DNA from: Candidatus Kaistia colombiensis
Lineage (GTDB): Bacteria > Pseudomonadota > Alphaproteobacteria > Rhizobiales > Kaistiaceae
Assembly (NCBI GenBank): GCA_029203105.1
Contig: CP119318.1
Coordinates: forward strand, 2,556,501 to 2,620,500
Direction: 5' to 3'
DNA: 64,000 nucleotides
Shown: positions 25,794-34,920 of the stretch, piece after piece
Layout: the number at the start of each line of letters is the position of its first letter
Numbering within the stretch: the stretch's first letter is position 1
Position numbers and translations under genes: made by a program
The notes under the pieces: model-generated
Seen by the model: only the letters and a program-made list of their open reading frames with translations
The model's database searches: none
Told to the model about the DNA's origin: nothing

Positions 25794-26107
25794 CGAAACG
25801 CCTCCAACTGGACGATGCGGCGGCGCGGCTTCCCAAGCGTCGCGGCGGTTGCGCCTGTCCTGTTGTTTATCGCATCTGCGGGAAGATTGGACATCACGTT
25901 GCTGCCATGCCGCCCGGGCGGCGCGGGTTGCCTTCGGCCATGCTTTCGGCATTGCAAAACATCGATTTTCGTTATGACAGCATCAATTATTCGGCACTTT
26001 TCTTTCCAACCGACCGCGGCCATAGTGCCCATCCTCGGAAAGACCTCCGGAATCGCCGCCTTTAGGCGGGCCCTTCCCCAGGTCATCCTCAATCAAGGAC
26101 TTTGGAA
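25794..26107. other. Intergenic region between the small membrane protein and fsr
   Basis: 314 bases between divergent genes, holding both promoters. Visible structures: perfect 14-bp palindrome GCCGCCCGGGCGGC at 25909-25922; a CCGCC-TTTA-GGCGG hairpin at 26056-26069 just before the MFS gene; an AT-rich stretch at about 25950-26005 that could carry the fsr promoter. No gene seen. Confidence 0.5.
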
Positions 26108-27328
26108 GTGAGCGAGAGCGCGCAAGTTATGCCCGCGTCGTCCGCCCGCGGCATCGCCGAGCGGACCTCCCTGGGTATTTTGGTGGCCATCAGCATCTCC
26201 CACATGCTGAACGACCTGATGCAGTCCGTCATTCCGGCGATCTATCCCATCCTCAAGGCAGAATTCACCTTGAGCTTCGGACAGATCGGCCTGATCCAGC
26301 TGGCGTTCCAGCTGACCGCATCGATTCTCCAGCCGGTGGTCGGCATCTACACCGACAAACGCCCGCAGCCCTTCTCGCTCGCCGTCGGCATGGGCGTCAC
26401 GCTCTGCGGCCTGTTGATGGTGTCGATCGCCTCGACCTATCCGATGCTTCTGCTCGCGGTGGCGCTAATCGGCATGGGTTCGTCGATCTTCCATCCCGAA
26501 GCGTCGCGCGTCGCCCGCATGGCGTCGGGCGGCCGGCATGGCTTCGCCCAGTCGCTGTTCCAAGTCGGCGGCAATTTCGGCTCTGCCATCGGCCCGCTGC
26601 TGGCGGCGGTCATCGTGCTGTCGCGCGGCCAGGCCAGCGTCGCCTGGTTCTCGCTCGTCGCGCTCGCCGGCATGATGATCCTGACCCGGGTCGGCTTCTG
26701 GTATCGGGACCACCAGCGCGAGCGCAAGAAGGCCAATGTCGCGCCGGTCGTGCAGACGCTGCCCCGCAACGTGATCGTCCGCTCGATCCTGATCCTCGCC
26801 GTGCTGATCTTCTCGAAGTTCTTCTACATGGCGGCGCTGACCAGCTACTACACCTTCTACCTGATCGAGACGTTCGACGTGTCGGTGAAGGACTCGCAGC
26901 TCTACCTGTTCGTGTTCCTCGCAGCGGTTGCTGCCGGCACCATCGCCGGCGGTCCGATCGGCGACCGTTTCGGCCGCAAGTTCGTCATGTGGTTCTCGAT
27001 CCTCGGCGTGCTGCCGTTCACTCTGCTGCTGCCGCACGCCAGCCTCGGCTGGACGATCGCGCTGTCGGTGGTGATCGGCTTCATCCTGTCGTCGGCGTTT
27101 CCGGCGATCATCGTCTACGCGCAGGAACTGGTGCCCGGAAAGGTCGGCCTCGTGTCCGGCCTGTTCTTCGGCTTCGCCTTTGGCATGGGCGGTATCGGCG
27201 CGGCGGCGCTCGGCGAGCTCGCCGACTGGACGTCGATCACCTTCGTCTTCCAGATCTGCGCCTTCCTGCCGGTCCTCGGCCTGCTGACGGCCTTCCTGCC
27301 GAACATCCGGAAGCCAAAGCAAGCCTGA
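26108..27328 (+). CDS. fsr: MFS transporter, fosmidomycin resistance protein (Fsr) family
   Basis: 406 residues, near-identical in length to E. coli Fsr. Twelve hydrophobic segments. Segments strongly like Fsr: SISHMLNDLMQSVIPAIYP, GIYTDKRPQPFSLAVGMG, GMGSSIFHPEASRVARMASG and GRHGFAQSLFQVGGNFGSAI. MFS A-motif in GPIGDRFGRKFV. Exports fosmidomycin or related phosphonates and possibly other compounds, by proton antiport. Start GTG at 26108 with AAGGA 8 bases upstream; a TTG six bases earlier is less likely. Monocistronic. Confidence 0.9.
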   Translation: MSESAQVMPASSARGIAERTSLGILVAISISHMLNDLMQSVIPAIYPILKAEFTLSFGQIGLIQLAFQLTASILQPVVGIYTDKRPQPFSLAVGMGVTLCGLLMVSIASTYPMLLLAVALIGMGSSIFHPEASRVARMASGGRHGFAQSLFQVGGNFGSAIGPLLAAVIVLSRGQASVAWFSLVALAGMMILTRVGFWYRDHQRERKKANVAPVVQTLPRNVIVRSILILAVLIFSKFFYMAALTSYYTFYLIETFDVSVKDSQLYLFVFLAAVAAGTIAGGPIGDRFGRKFVMWFSILGVLPFTLLLPHASLGWTIALSVVIGFILSSAFPAIIVYAQELVPGKVGLVSGLFFGFAFGMGGIGAAALGELADWTSITFVFQICAFLPVLGLLTAFLPNIRKPKQA

Positions 27329-27612
27329 CGAGGTGACCTCAGCGTCGGCGGTGGACAACAGTTCGCCGCCGACGTGCGTCCGCGCTACCCGGAATCCTTG
27401 CCGGCGCAGCGTCGCAGACCCGCCAGGACGGCTTGCGGAGCGGTGTTGCCTCGCGGTGGCTTCGGGTTGAAATCTGCCTGTTTGGAGGACGAAATCGGTC
27501 ATCGGCGCGGGCGCGAAAGCGCTCCGAGACTTGACTCGGCGGCCGTAACAGAGGATTAGCCGCCGCCGAACACGCGATTATCATCGCAGTAACATTTCGT
27601 GCGGGGCCAGCC

Positions 27613-28551
27613 ATGACGATTGCTCTCACATTTCCCGGCCAGGGCAGCCAGGCCGTCGGCATGGGCAAGGCGCTCGCCGATAATTTCGCCGAGGCGCGCG
27701 CCGTTTTCGACGAGGTCGACGCAGCTCTGGGCGAAAAGCTCTCCGCCGTCATCTGGGACGGGCCGATCGAGACGCTGACCCTTACCGCTAATGCCCAGCC
27801 CGCTCTGATGGCGGTCAGCCTCGCCGCGTTGCGCGTGCTGGAGGCCCAGGGCTTCTCCGTATCCAAGGCTGCCTATGTCGCCGGCCATTCGCTCGGCGAA
27901 TATTCGGCGCTGGCCGCTGCCGGCAGCCTGTCGATCTCCGACGCGGCGCGCCTGCTGCGCATTCGCGGCACCGCCATGCAGCAGGCCGTTCCGGTCGGCG
28001 AGGGCGCCATGGCAGCTCTGCTCGGGCTCGATTTTGATACGGCGAAGGCCGTTGCCGACGAGGCCGCCCAAGGCGACGTCTGCGAGGCCGCCAACGATAA
28101 TGGCCCCGGCCAGGTCGTCATCTCGGGCGCCAAGGCCGCCGTCGAGCGGGCGCTCGACATCGCCAAGGCCAAGGGCGCCAAGCGCGCGCTGCTCCTCCCG
28201 GTGAGCGCGCCGTTCCATTGCCGCCTGATGCAGCCCGCCGCCGACGTGATGGCCGATGCGCTGGCCAAGGTCACCATCAACGCGCCCGTCGTGCCGCTGG
28301 TCGCCAATGTGCTCGCCGCGCCGATCTCCGACCCGGCCGAAATCCGCGCTCGCCTCGTCGAACAGGTGACCGGCATGGTGCGGTGGCGCGAGTCGATTGG
28401 CTGGCTCGCCGCCAACGGCAGCGACCTGTTTGTCGAAATCGGCGCCGGCAAGGTGCTGTCGGGTCTTGCCAAGCGCATCGCACCCGAGGCACAGACGCTG
28501 AATGTCGGCACGCCCGACGACGTGGCGGCGGCGATCGAGCGTCTCGCTTGA
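27613..28551 (+). CDS. fabD: Malonyl-CoA:ACP transacylase FabD
   Basis: 312 residues. Transfers malonyl from CoA to the ACP prosthetic arm for fatty acid synthesis. FPGQGSQAVGMG at the start, nucleophile Ser93 in GHSLGEYSALAA, Arg in RGTAMQQAV, catalytic His in VSAPFHCRLMQPA. Runs into fabG after 58 bases. The 284 bases before it (27329-27612) hold a 9-bp hairpin at 27343-27374 (possible fsr 3' end) and presumably the fab promoter. Confidence 0.97.
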   Translation: MTIALTFPGQGSQAVGMGKALADNFAEARAVFDEVDAALGEKLSAVIWDGPIETLTLTANAQPALMAVSLAALRVLEAQGFSVSKAAYVAGHSLGEYSALAAAGSLSISDAARLLRIRGTAMQQAVPVGEGAMAALLGLDFDTAKAVADEAAQGDVCEAANDNGPGQVVISGAKAAVERALDIAKAKGAKRALLLPVSAPFHCRLMQPAADVMADALAKVTINAPVVPLVANVLAAPISDPAEIRARLVEQVTGMVRWRESIGWLAANGSDLFVEIGAGKVLSGLAKRIAPEAQTLNVGTPDDVAAAIERLA

Positions 28552-28609
28552 GCACTGGCCGCTTCGCAGCCAAGCTAGACCTGAACAGGGTAATCAGAAG
28601 GAAGTCGTC

Positions 28610-29347
28610 ATGTTCGATTTGACCGGCAAGCGCGCGCTGGTGACCGGCGCGAGCGGTGGCATCGGCCGGGCGATCGCCCAGGCACTGCACAAGCAGGGCG
28701 CCACCGTTGCCATCTCCGGCACCCGCCGCGAGGCGCTGGATGCGCTGGCGACGGAACTGGGCACCAACGTCCATGTCCTGCCGTGCAATCTCTCGGTCGC
28801 CGAGGAAGTCGAGACGCTGGTCCCGCGCGCCGAAGAGGCGATGGGCGAGATCGATCTGCTGATCAACAATGCCGGCATCACGCGCGACATGCTGTTCGCC
28901 CGCCTGTCGGACGAAGCCTGGCAGGACGTTCTCGACGTCAACCTGACCTCGGCCTTCCGCCTGACCCGCGCGGCGCTGCGCGGCATGATGCGCCGTCGCT
29001 ATGGCCGCATCATCTCGATCACCTCGATCGTCGCGGTGACGGGCAATGCCGGCCAGGGCAACTATACCGCGTCGAAGGCGGCGCTGATCGCGATGTCGAA
29101 GTCGCTCGCCCAGGAAGTCGCGAGCCGCAACATAACGGTCAATTGCGTCGCGCCCGGATTCATCGAAACGGCGATGACCGACGCGCTCAATGAAAAGATC
29201 CGCGCCTCTCTCCTGGAGCGGGTTCCGGCGAAGCGTCTTGGCTCAGCCGACGACATCGCGTCGGCGGTGGTCTATCTGGCCTCCGAAGAAGCAGCCTACG
29301 TGACCGGCCAGACACTCCACGTCAACGGTGGTATGGCTATGATCTAA
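28610..29347 (+). CDS. fabG: 3-oxoacyl-ACP reductase FabG
   Basis: 245 residues. NADPH-dependent SDR reducing 3-oxoacyl-ACP. TGASGGIGRAIA cofactor loop, NNAGITRD, catalytic Ser in ISITSIVAVTGN, YTASKAAL with Tyr and Lys, and the C-terminal VTGQTLHVNGGMAM ending. Start at ATG 28610 with GAAGGAAG 4 bases upstream; upstream in-frame ATG overlaps the fabD end. Operon fabD-fabG. Confidence 0.97.
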   Translation: MFDLTGKRALVTGASGGIGRAIAQALHKQGATVAISGTRREALDALATELGTNVHVLPCNLSVAEEVETLVPRAEEAMGEIDLLINNAGITRDMLFARLSDEAWQDVLDVNLTSAFRLTRAALRGMMRRRYGRIISITSIVAVTGNAGQGNYTASKAALIAMSKSLAQEVASRNITVNCVAPGFIETAMTDALNEKIRASLLERVPAKRLGSADDIASAVVYLASEEAAYVTGQTLHVNGGMAMI

Positions 29348-29355
29348 TTGAGGAA

Positions 29356-29371
29356 TCTGCGTTCGCGCAGA
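29356..29371 (+). terminator. Hairpin after fabG
   Basis: TCTGCG-TTCG-CGCAGA, a 6-bp stem with an exceptionally stable TTCG loop, 8 bases after the fabG stop. No T tract follows, so it may stabilise the fabDG mRNA end rather than terminate fully. The remaining about 245 bases to acpP should carry the acpP promoter; none is clear by eye. Confidence 0.4.
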
Positions 29372-29616
29372 CCTCTTGGAGAGGGTTGTCACAACCCCTC
29401 GCGGCGGCTGGTCAAGGTTCATAAACTATGTTAGGACCGCGCAATATCAGTGCCACGTCTTCGTCGCTTTCGCGGCGGAGCAGGTGTGGATTGACGATCG
29501 CCGAAGACTAGTGACGATATCGCGGTGCGTTTTCGGGGGATTGCCGAGACGTCCGGGTTTCCAGCGCGCGAGAAGTCGCGGCAATAGTAGACAGAGAACA
29601 ATCGAGGTTTTGAGAC

Positions 29617-29853
29617 ATGAGCGACATCGCTGATCGGGTAAAGAAGATCGTCATCGAGCATCTCGGCGTTGAGGCCGACAAGGTGACCGAGGGCGCGAGC
29701 TTCATCGACGATCTCGGCGCTGACAGCCTCGACACGGTCGAGCTGGTCATGGCGTTCGAGGAAGAATTCGGCGTGGAAATCCCGGACGATGCAGCCGAGA
29801 CGATCCTGACGGTCGGCGACGCAGTGAGCTTCCTGGAGAAGAACGCCGGCTGA
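29617..29853 (+). CDS. acpP: Acyl carrier protein AcpP
   Basis: 78 residues. Acidic four-helix carrier of fatty acyl intermediates; 4'-phosphopantetheine is attached to Ser37 in [38 protein letters not shown] is the classic beginning. Lies between fabG and fabF as usual; the 269-base upstream space suggests its own promoter, fitting the high cellular demand for ACP. Confidence 0.98.
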   Translation: MSDIADRVKKIVIEHLGVEADKVTEGASFIDDLGADSLDTVELVMAFEEEFGVEIPDDAAETILTVGDAVSFLEKNAG

Positions 29854-29927
29854 TCGCCGATGTTCATCCATCGTAAGCCAATGACAAGAACGGCCGGACC
29901 CGTCTGGGTCCGGATCGGGGGAAGCGT

Positions 29928-31192
29928 ATGAGACGAGTCGTTGTAACCGGGATGGGTATGGTGACGCCGCTCGGTTGCGGCGTCGACGCCAACTGGTCGA
30001 ACATTCTTGCCAGCAAGAGCGGCGCCCAGAAGATCACGAGCTTCCAGGTCGATGACCTGCCGGCTCAGATTGCATGCCTGATCCCGCATGGTGACAAGGC
30101 CGACGGCAAGTACAATCCGGACGATTGGATGGAGCCGAAGGAGCAGCGCAAGGTCGATGATTTCATCGTCTACGCGATGGCCGCGGCCGACCAGGCCGTG
30201 CATGATTCGGGCTGGCTGCCCACCGCCTACGAGGACCAGATCCGCACCGGCGTGCTGATCGGTTCCGGCATTGGCGGCATCCAGGGCATTGTCGATGCCG
30301 GCTTCACGCTGCGCGACAAGGGTCCGCGCCGCATCAGCCCCTTCTTCATTCCGGGCCGCCTGATCAACCTCGCCTCCGGCCAGGTCTCGATCCGCTACGG
30401 CTTCAAGGGGCCGAATCATTCGGTCGTGACGGCCTGCTCGACGGGTTCGCACGCGATCGGCGACGCCGCTCGCCTGATCGCACTCGATGATGCCGACGTC
30501 ATGATCGCCGGCGGCACCGAGGGTTCGGTTTCGCGCATCGCGCTGGCAGGCTTCGCCGCCTGCAAGGCGCTGGCGACCAATTTCAACGATCGCCCCGAAG
30601 AAGCATCGCGTCCGTATGACCGCGACCGCGACGGCTTCGTCATGGGCGAGGGCTCCGGCATCGTCGTGCTCGAAGAGCGCGAGCATGCGATTGCCCGCGG
30701 CGCCAAGATCTATGGCGAGGTGATCGGCTACGGCATGTCCGGCGACGCCTATCACATCACCTGCCCCGTCCGAGGACGGCGATGGCGCCTATCGCTGCAT
30801 GCAGGCCGCTTTGAAGCGTGCGGGCCTGCAGCCTTCCGACATCGACTACGTCAACGCCCATGGCACATCGACCATGGCGGACGGCATCGAGCTGAAGGCC
30901 GTCGAGCGCGTCGTCGGCGATGCCGCTTCGAAGATCGCCATGTCCTCGACCAAGTCGGCGACTCGGCCATCTGCTCGGCGCGGCGGGTGCTGTCGAGGCG
31001 ATCTACTCGCTGCTGGCGATTCGCGACAACATTGCGCCGCCGACGCTCAATCTCGACAATCCCTCCGTCGAGACGGCCATCGACCTTGTCCCCAAGGTTG
31101 CCAAGAAGAAGCAGATCGACGTAGCCCTTTCCAATTCCTTCGGTTTCGGCGGCACCAACGCGTCCCTGGTCTTCCGTCGGCATGCGGATTGA
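29928..31192 (+). pseudogene. fabF: 3-oxoacyl-ACP synthase II FabF, two frameshifts
   Basis: Condensing enzyme of fatty acid elongation. Frame 1 gives a good FabF from MRRVVVTGMGMVTPLGCGVD through Cys170 (VVTACSTGSHAIGD) to AYHITCP; one extra C in the run 30764-30767 then shifts the frame. Frame 2 carries SEDGDGAYRCMQAALKRAG and the first catalytic His (NAHGTSTM) to STKSAT; an extra base near 30964 shifts it again. Frame 3 carries GHLLGAAGAVEAIYSLLAI with the second catalytic His and runs to the stop at 31192 (SNSFGFGGTNASLVF). Correcting two bases gives a full protein of about 420 residues. Since fabF-type activity is needed for growth, sequencing error is likely. Confidence 0.93.
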
Positions 31193-31288
31193 GAGCGCGT
31201 CTTCGCGCTTTCGCCATAATCCTCCATACATTCGCCTCCCGGTACCCGGATCGGCTCCGGGTGTCGGGCAGGTGAGAAGTAGGGTGTG

Positions 31289-32554
31289 ATGAACGAGACG
31301 AACCAACCGGGCGCCAAGGACAATAAAGCTGGCGATGCCGGTGACGTCGGCTCGGCCGAGTTCGGCAATCGCATCAACCCTCGCAGTCCCGGCGACGCCC
31401 TGCGTCCCGAGCGCGTGCCGCCGCCGCCGCCGCGTTCGCAGCAGGCCCGCCACCCCGTCGTCATCATCATGAACTTCGCCATGACGATCCTGGTCGTCGG
31501 CGTTCTCGGCGCGGTCGGCCTGTTCTTCTTCGGCAAGCTGCGTTTCGAACAGGCGAGCCATTTCGGTCAGCCGCGGACCGTCTCGATCGAACGCGGCAAG
31601 AGCCTGCGCGAGATCGCCGAGGAACTGCACGAGCGCGGGCTGATCTCGTCGAAATGGATCTTCATCGCCGGCGTGCGCGCCAACCAGATGCAGGATGACC
31701 TGAAATCGGGCGACTATTTGATCGCGCCGAATTCCAGCATGCGCGACATCATGAACGCCATGGTCAGTGGCAAGGCGATCCTCTACTCCGTCTCGATTCC
31801 GGAGGGCCTGACCAGCCAGCAGATCGTCGACCGGCTTAACGCCGATCCGGGTCTCGTCGGCGAGATCAAGGACGTGCCGCCGGAAGGCAGCCTGCTGCCC
31901 GACACCTATCGCTTCTCGCGCGGCGACAGCCGCCAGAACATCATCGACCGGATGCTGCGCGAGCGCGACCGGGTGATGACGGCGATCTGGACCAGCCGCG
32001 ACAAGGACCTGCCGATGAAGACGCAGGCCGAGCTGGTGACGCTCGCCTCGATCGTCGAGAAGGAAACTGGCATGGCCGACGAGCGCAGCCGCGTCGCCGC
32101 CGTGTTCATCAATCGCCTGCGCAGCAACATGCGCCTGCAGTCGGATCCGACCGTGATCTACGGTATCTATGGCGGCGCCGGCCTGCCATCCGGGACGCCG
32201 ATCCGCCGTTCCGATCTGGACGCGGTCAACGACTACAACACCTACAAGATCAGCGGCCTGCCCAAGGGACCGATCGCCAATCCGGGTAAGGCGTCGCTGG
32301 CGGCCGTCGCCAATCCGTCGCGCACCAAGGATCTCTATTTCGTCGCGGACGGAACCGGCGGCCACGCCTTCGCCGAGAGCTACGCCGACCACCGCAAGAA
32401 TGTCGCGCGCTATCGCAAATGGGCGGCCGAGCAGAAGGCGAAGGGCGATGCCGCCGCCGCCGATGAGAGCGCGGGACCGGGCGACGCGGTCGATGACGGC
32501 GATGCGGCCGACGATGGCGCCGATACGGCTCCGGTGCCGACCCCGAAGCCCTGA
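31289..32554 (+). CDS. mltG: Endolytic murein transglycosylase MltG
   Basis: 421 residues. Inner-membrane lytic transglycosylase thought to cut nascent glycan strands and end their elongation. Cytoplasmic Pro-rich N-terminus (PPPPPRSQQARHP), one membrane helix (FAMTILVVGVLGAVGLFFFG, about 63-82), LysM-like domain, then the YceG catalytic domain with LASIVEKETG around residue 257, LQSDPTVIYGI and PKGPIANPGKASL. The C-terminal about 45 residues are Ala/Asp-rich and probably disordered. Start at ATG 31289; GTG directly before it is an alternative. Typical fabF-mltG-yicC-gmk order, here with two extra genes before yicC. Confidence 0.95.
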   Translation: MNETNQPGAKDNKAGDAGDVGSAEFGNRINPRSPGDALRPERVPPPPPRSQQARHPVVIIMNFAMTILVVGVLGAVGLFFFGKLRFEQASHFGQPRTVSIERGKSLREIAEELHERGLISSKWIFIAGVRANQMQDDLKSGDYLIAPNSSMRDIMNAMVSGKAILYSVSIPEGLTSQQIVDRLNADPGLVGEIKDVPPEGSLLPDTYRFSRGDSRQNIIDRMLRERDRVMTAIWTSRDKDLPMKTQAELVTLASIVEKETGMADERSRVAAVFINRLRSNMRLQSDPTVIYGIYGGAGLPSGTPIRRSDLDAVNDYNTYKISGLPKGPIANPGKASLAAVANPSRTKDLYFVADGTGGHAFAESYADHRKNVARYRKWAAEQKAKGDAAAADESAGPGDAVDDGDAADDGADTAPVPTPKP

Positions 32555-32581
32555 TCGTTCTCGCGACCGGCCGGATCCGGA

Positions 32582-32989
32582 TCAGCCGGGCAGGCCATCG
32601 AGGCGGGGAATTTCTTCCAGATGCTCGTCCCAGTCGGCGCGGCTGGCGACGTTGATATGCGCGTTCGGCCGCATCGGCAGCGGGCTGTCGAGGCTGCCGG
32701 CCGGGACGACGAGCAGCGCTCCGCCCATCTGAAGTCCCGGCAAGGCCGAGCCGCAATCAGCGCAGAAGCTGCGCTGATGCCGCGTCTCCGGCAGCTGGAA
32801 CGTCCGGACCTTCTCCTCTCCTGACAGCCAGTCGAGCTGCGCCTCCGACGAAAACAGATTGGCGCTGTGGGCGGAGCCGCTGTCCTTGCTGCAGCGTGAG
32901 CAATGGCACAGGAAGAAGCTCTGGAAATCGCCGGAGACTTCGAACCGGGCCGCGCCGCAAAGGCACGAGCCGTGATGGGAAGCGGACAT
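32582..32989 (-). CDS. GFA / CENP-V family zinc protein
   Basis: 135 residues. Zn-binding fold of glutathione-dependent formaldehyde-activating enzyme and Mss4-like proteins: SCLCGAARFEV, CHCSRCSKDSGS and FCADCGSALP provide the seven expected Cys in three groups. Family members handle glutathione-formaldehyde or have unknown roles; reaction not predictable. Convergent with mltG and 62 bases downstream of the flavoprotein gene. These two minus-strand genes interrupt the mltG-yicC order. Confidence 0.9.
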   Translation of the reverse strand: MSASHHGSCLCGAARFEVSGDFQSFFLCHCSRCSKDSGSAHSANLFSSEAQLDWLSGEEKVRTFQLPETRHQRSFCADCGSALPGLQMGGALLVVPAGSLDSPLPMRPNAHINVASRADWDEHLEEIPRLDGLPG

Positions 32990-33051
32990 GGGATCTCTCG
33001 CGCCAGGATCGGGGCGCGAACGCTATCTGCCTCCCCTCAGGGCGGCAAGCG

Positions 33052-34692
33052 TCAGCTCGCCTTGCGCAGTTCGCCGGCGATGGCGAAGCCGTCCGGCGAG
33101 GCGAGGGCCCAAGCCTGTCGGTAGAAGGGATGCGGGCTGTCGCCGCCGAGAAGCTCGCTCTCGGCCAGATAGGGAAAGAGCTGCGAATAGAGGCGGATCT
33201 CGTTCGAGCTCACGCGGCGGGCGACGTGGTGCGGCTTGAGGCTCGACGGGTGTTCCAGCCCCGCCGCCGCCAGCAGCTCGGCCAGCGCATGCAGCGAATT
33301 GCGATGGTAGTTGGCGACGCGCTCGGCCTTGTCCGGCACGACGAGCGCCCGTTGCCGCAAGGCGTCCTGGGTGGCGACGCCCGTCGGGCATTTGTTGGTG
33401 TGGCAGCTCTGCGACTGGATGCAGCCGATGGCGAACATGAAGCCGCGGGCCGCGTTGACCCAGTCGGCGCCCATGGCGAGCACCGCGGCGATGTCGAAGG
33501 CCGAGACGATCTTGCCGGCGACGCCGATGCGGACGTGCTGACGCAGTCCGGCGCCGACGAGCGTGTTGTGGACCAGCAGCAGCGCCTCGCGCATCGGCAC
33601 GCCCATATGATCCGTCAGTTCGACCGGGGCCGCCCCCGTGCCGCCTTCGGCGCCGTCGACGACGATGAAATCCGGGACGATGCCCGTCTTCAGCATCGCC
33701 TTGACGATGGCCATGAATTCCCAGGGCTGGCCGATGGCGAGCTTGAAACCGACCGGCTTGCCGCCGGAGAGTTCGCGCAGCCGGGCGACGAACAGCATCA
33801 TCTCGGCCGGCGTAGAGAAGGCCGAATGACCCGCCGGCGAAACGCATTCGCGGCCGACCGGGATGCCGCGCGTCGCTGCGATTTCCGGGCCGACCTTGTT
33901 GGCGGGCAGGATGCCGCCATGGCCGGGCTTGGCGCCCTGGCTCAGCTTGATCTCGATCATCTTGACCTGGTCGTCGGCCGCCTGCGCCGCGAATTTTTCG
34001 GCCGAGAAGGTTCCGTCCGCGTTGCGGCAGCCGAAATAGCCGGAGGCGATCTGCCAGACGAGATCACCGCCATATTGCCGGTGATACGGGCTGATCGAGC
34101 CCTCGCCGGTATCCTGCGCGAAGCCGCCCAGCTTGGCGCCGCGATTCAGTGCCAGGATGGCCTGGCTGCTCAGCGCGCCGAAGCTCATGGCTGAGATGTT
34201 CAGCACCGAGCCGGAATAGGGCCGTTTGCACTGCTCGTTGCCGATGGTGATGCGGAAGGTCTCGGGATCCTGTAGCGGTGCCGGCCGCATCGAATGGCCG
34301 ATGAACTCGTAGCCATCGGCATAGGCGTCGAGCAGCGTGCCGAACGGCCTCTGGTCCGCCTCGTTCTTGGCGCGCTGATAGACCAGCGAGCGCTCGGCGC
34401 GCGAGAAGGGCAGCTTGTCGGAATCGGATTCGAACAGATACTGCCGAAGCTCCGGCCGCACCGATTCGAGAAGGAAACGCATGTGGCCGATCACCGGATA
34501 GTTGCGGGTGATGGCATGGCGCTTCTGCAGCAGGTCCCACACGCCGAGGACGCTCAGCGCCGCGAAGATCATCGTCAGCAGGAAGTTGAGCGTCGGATCC
34601 ATCGGGATCAGCGGGACCAGCAGCGCGCCGAGGATGCACAGGGCGAAGGCGCTGTAGCGGGCGATGAGCGACAATTTCAGGATCGATGGCAT
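33052..34692 (-). CDS. Membrane-anchored glutamate-synthase-like FMN protein
   Basis: 546 residues. The N-terminus has two membrane segments (YSAFALCILGALLVPLIP and LNFLLTMIFAALSVLGVWDL), then an FMN-binding domain of the ferredoxin-type glutamate synthase large-subunit kind: NISAMSFGALSSQAILALN, GEGSISPYHRQYGGDLVWQ, KPGHGGILPANKV, DGAEGGTGAAPVELTDHMG, and a Cys cluster near IGCIQSQSCHTNKCPTGVATQ for an Fe-S centre. No glutaminase domain is present, so it is not a classical GltB; such stand-alone proteins are widespread but poorly defined. Neighbour GFA gene gives no clear context. No start other than ATG 34692 fits the membrane anchor. Confidence 0.9.
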   Translation of the reverse strand: MPSILKLSLIARYSAFALCILGALLVPLIPMDPTLNFLLTMIFAALSVLGVWDLLQKRHAITRNYPVIGHMRFLLESVRPELRQYLFESDSDKLPFSRAERSLVYQRAKNEADQRPFGTLLDAYADGYEFIGHSMRPAPLQDPETFRITIGNEQCKRPYSGSVLNISAMSFGALSSQAILALNRGAKLGGFAQDTGEGSISPYHRQYGGDLVWQIASGYFGCRNADGTFSAEKFAAQAADDQVKMIEIKLSQGAKPGHGGILPANKVGPEIAATRGIPVGRECVSPAGHSAFSTPAEMMLFVARLRELSGGKPVGFKLAIGQPWEFMAIVKAMLKTGIVPDFIVVDGAEGGTGAAPVELTDHMGVPMREALLLVHNTLVGAGLRQHVRIGVAGKIVSAFDIAAVLAMGADWVNAARGFMFAIGCIQSQSCHTNKCPTGVATQDALRQRALVVPDKAERVANYHRNSLHALAELLAAAGLEHPSSLKPHHVARRVSSNEIRLYSQLFPYLAESELLGGDSPHPFYRQAWALASPDGFAIAGELRKAS

Positions 34693-34920
34693 GCGTCGTT
34701 TCCAGCACGGGTGGTCGGCCGGATCGTGGCGGGAGAGCGCGCCGGCCTGGATTGGTTCGGACCATAGACCATATCAGAGGCGATCTGTGTGTCGGTTTGA
34801 CGGATATCCGTGGCCGCGCCCTTGAGCGGTACCGGCGCGCGCATTACTGTCCGGCTCCAAACCGGCGGGCCTGACCGGGGACATTTCATGGCCAGAGACC
34901 TTTTCAGCCGGGGAATTCCG

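Noticed and set aside
26108..27328. The accessory block as a transposon or phage remnant
   Set aside because: No transposase, integrase, att-like direct repeats or tRNA at its borders.
29928..31192. Programmed ribosomal frameshifting in fabF or the other broken genes
   Set aside because: No slippery heptamer followed by a pseudoknot, no in-frame rare-codon signal, and seven unrelated genes are affected with mixed directions (both +1 and -1), which fits indel error better.
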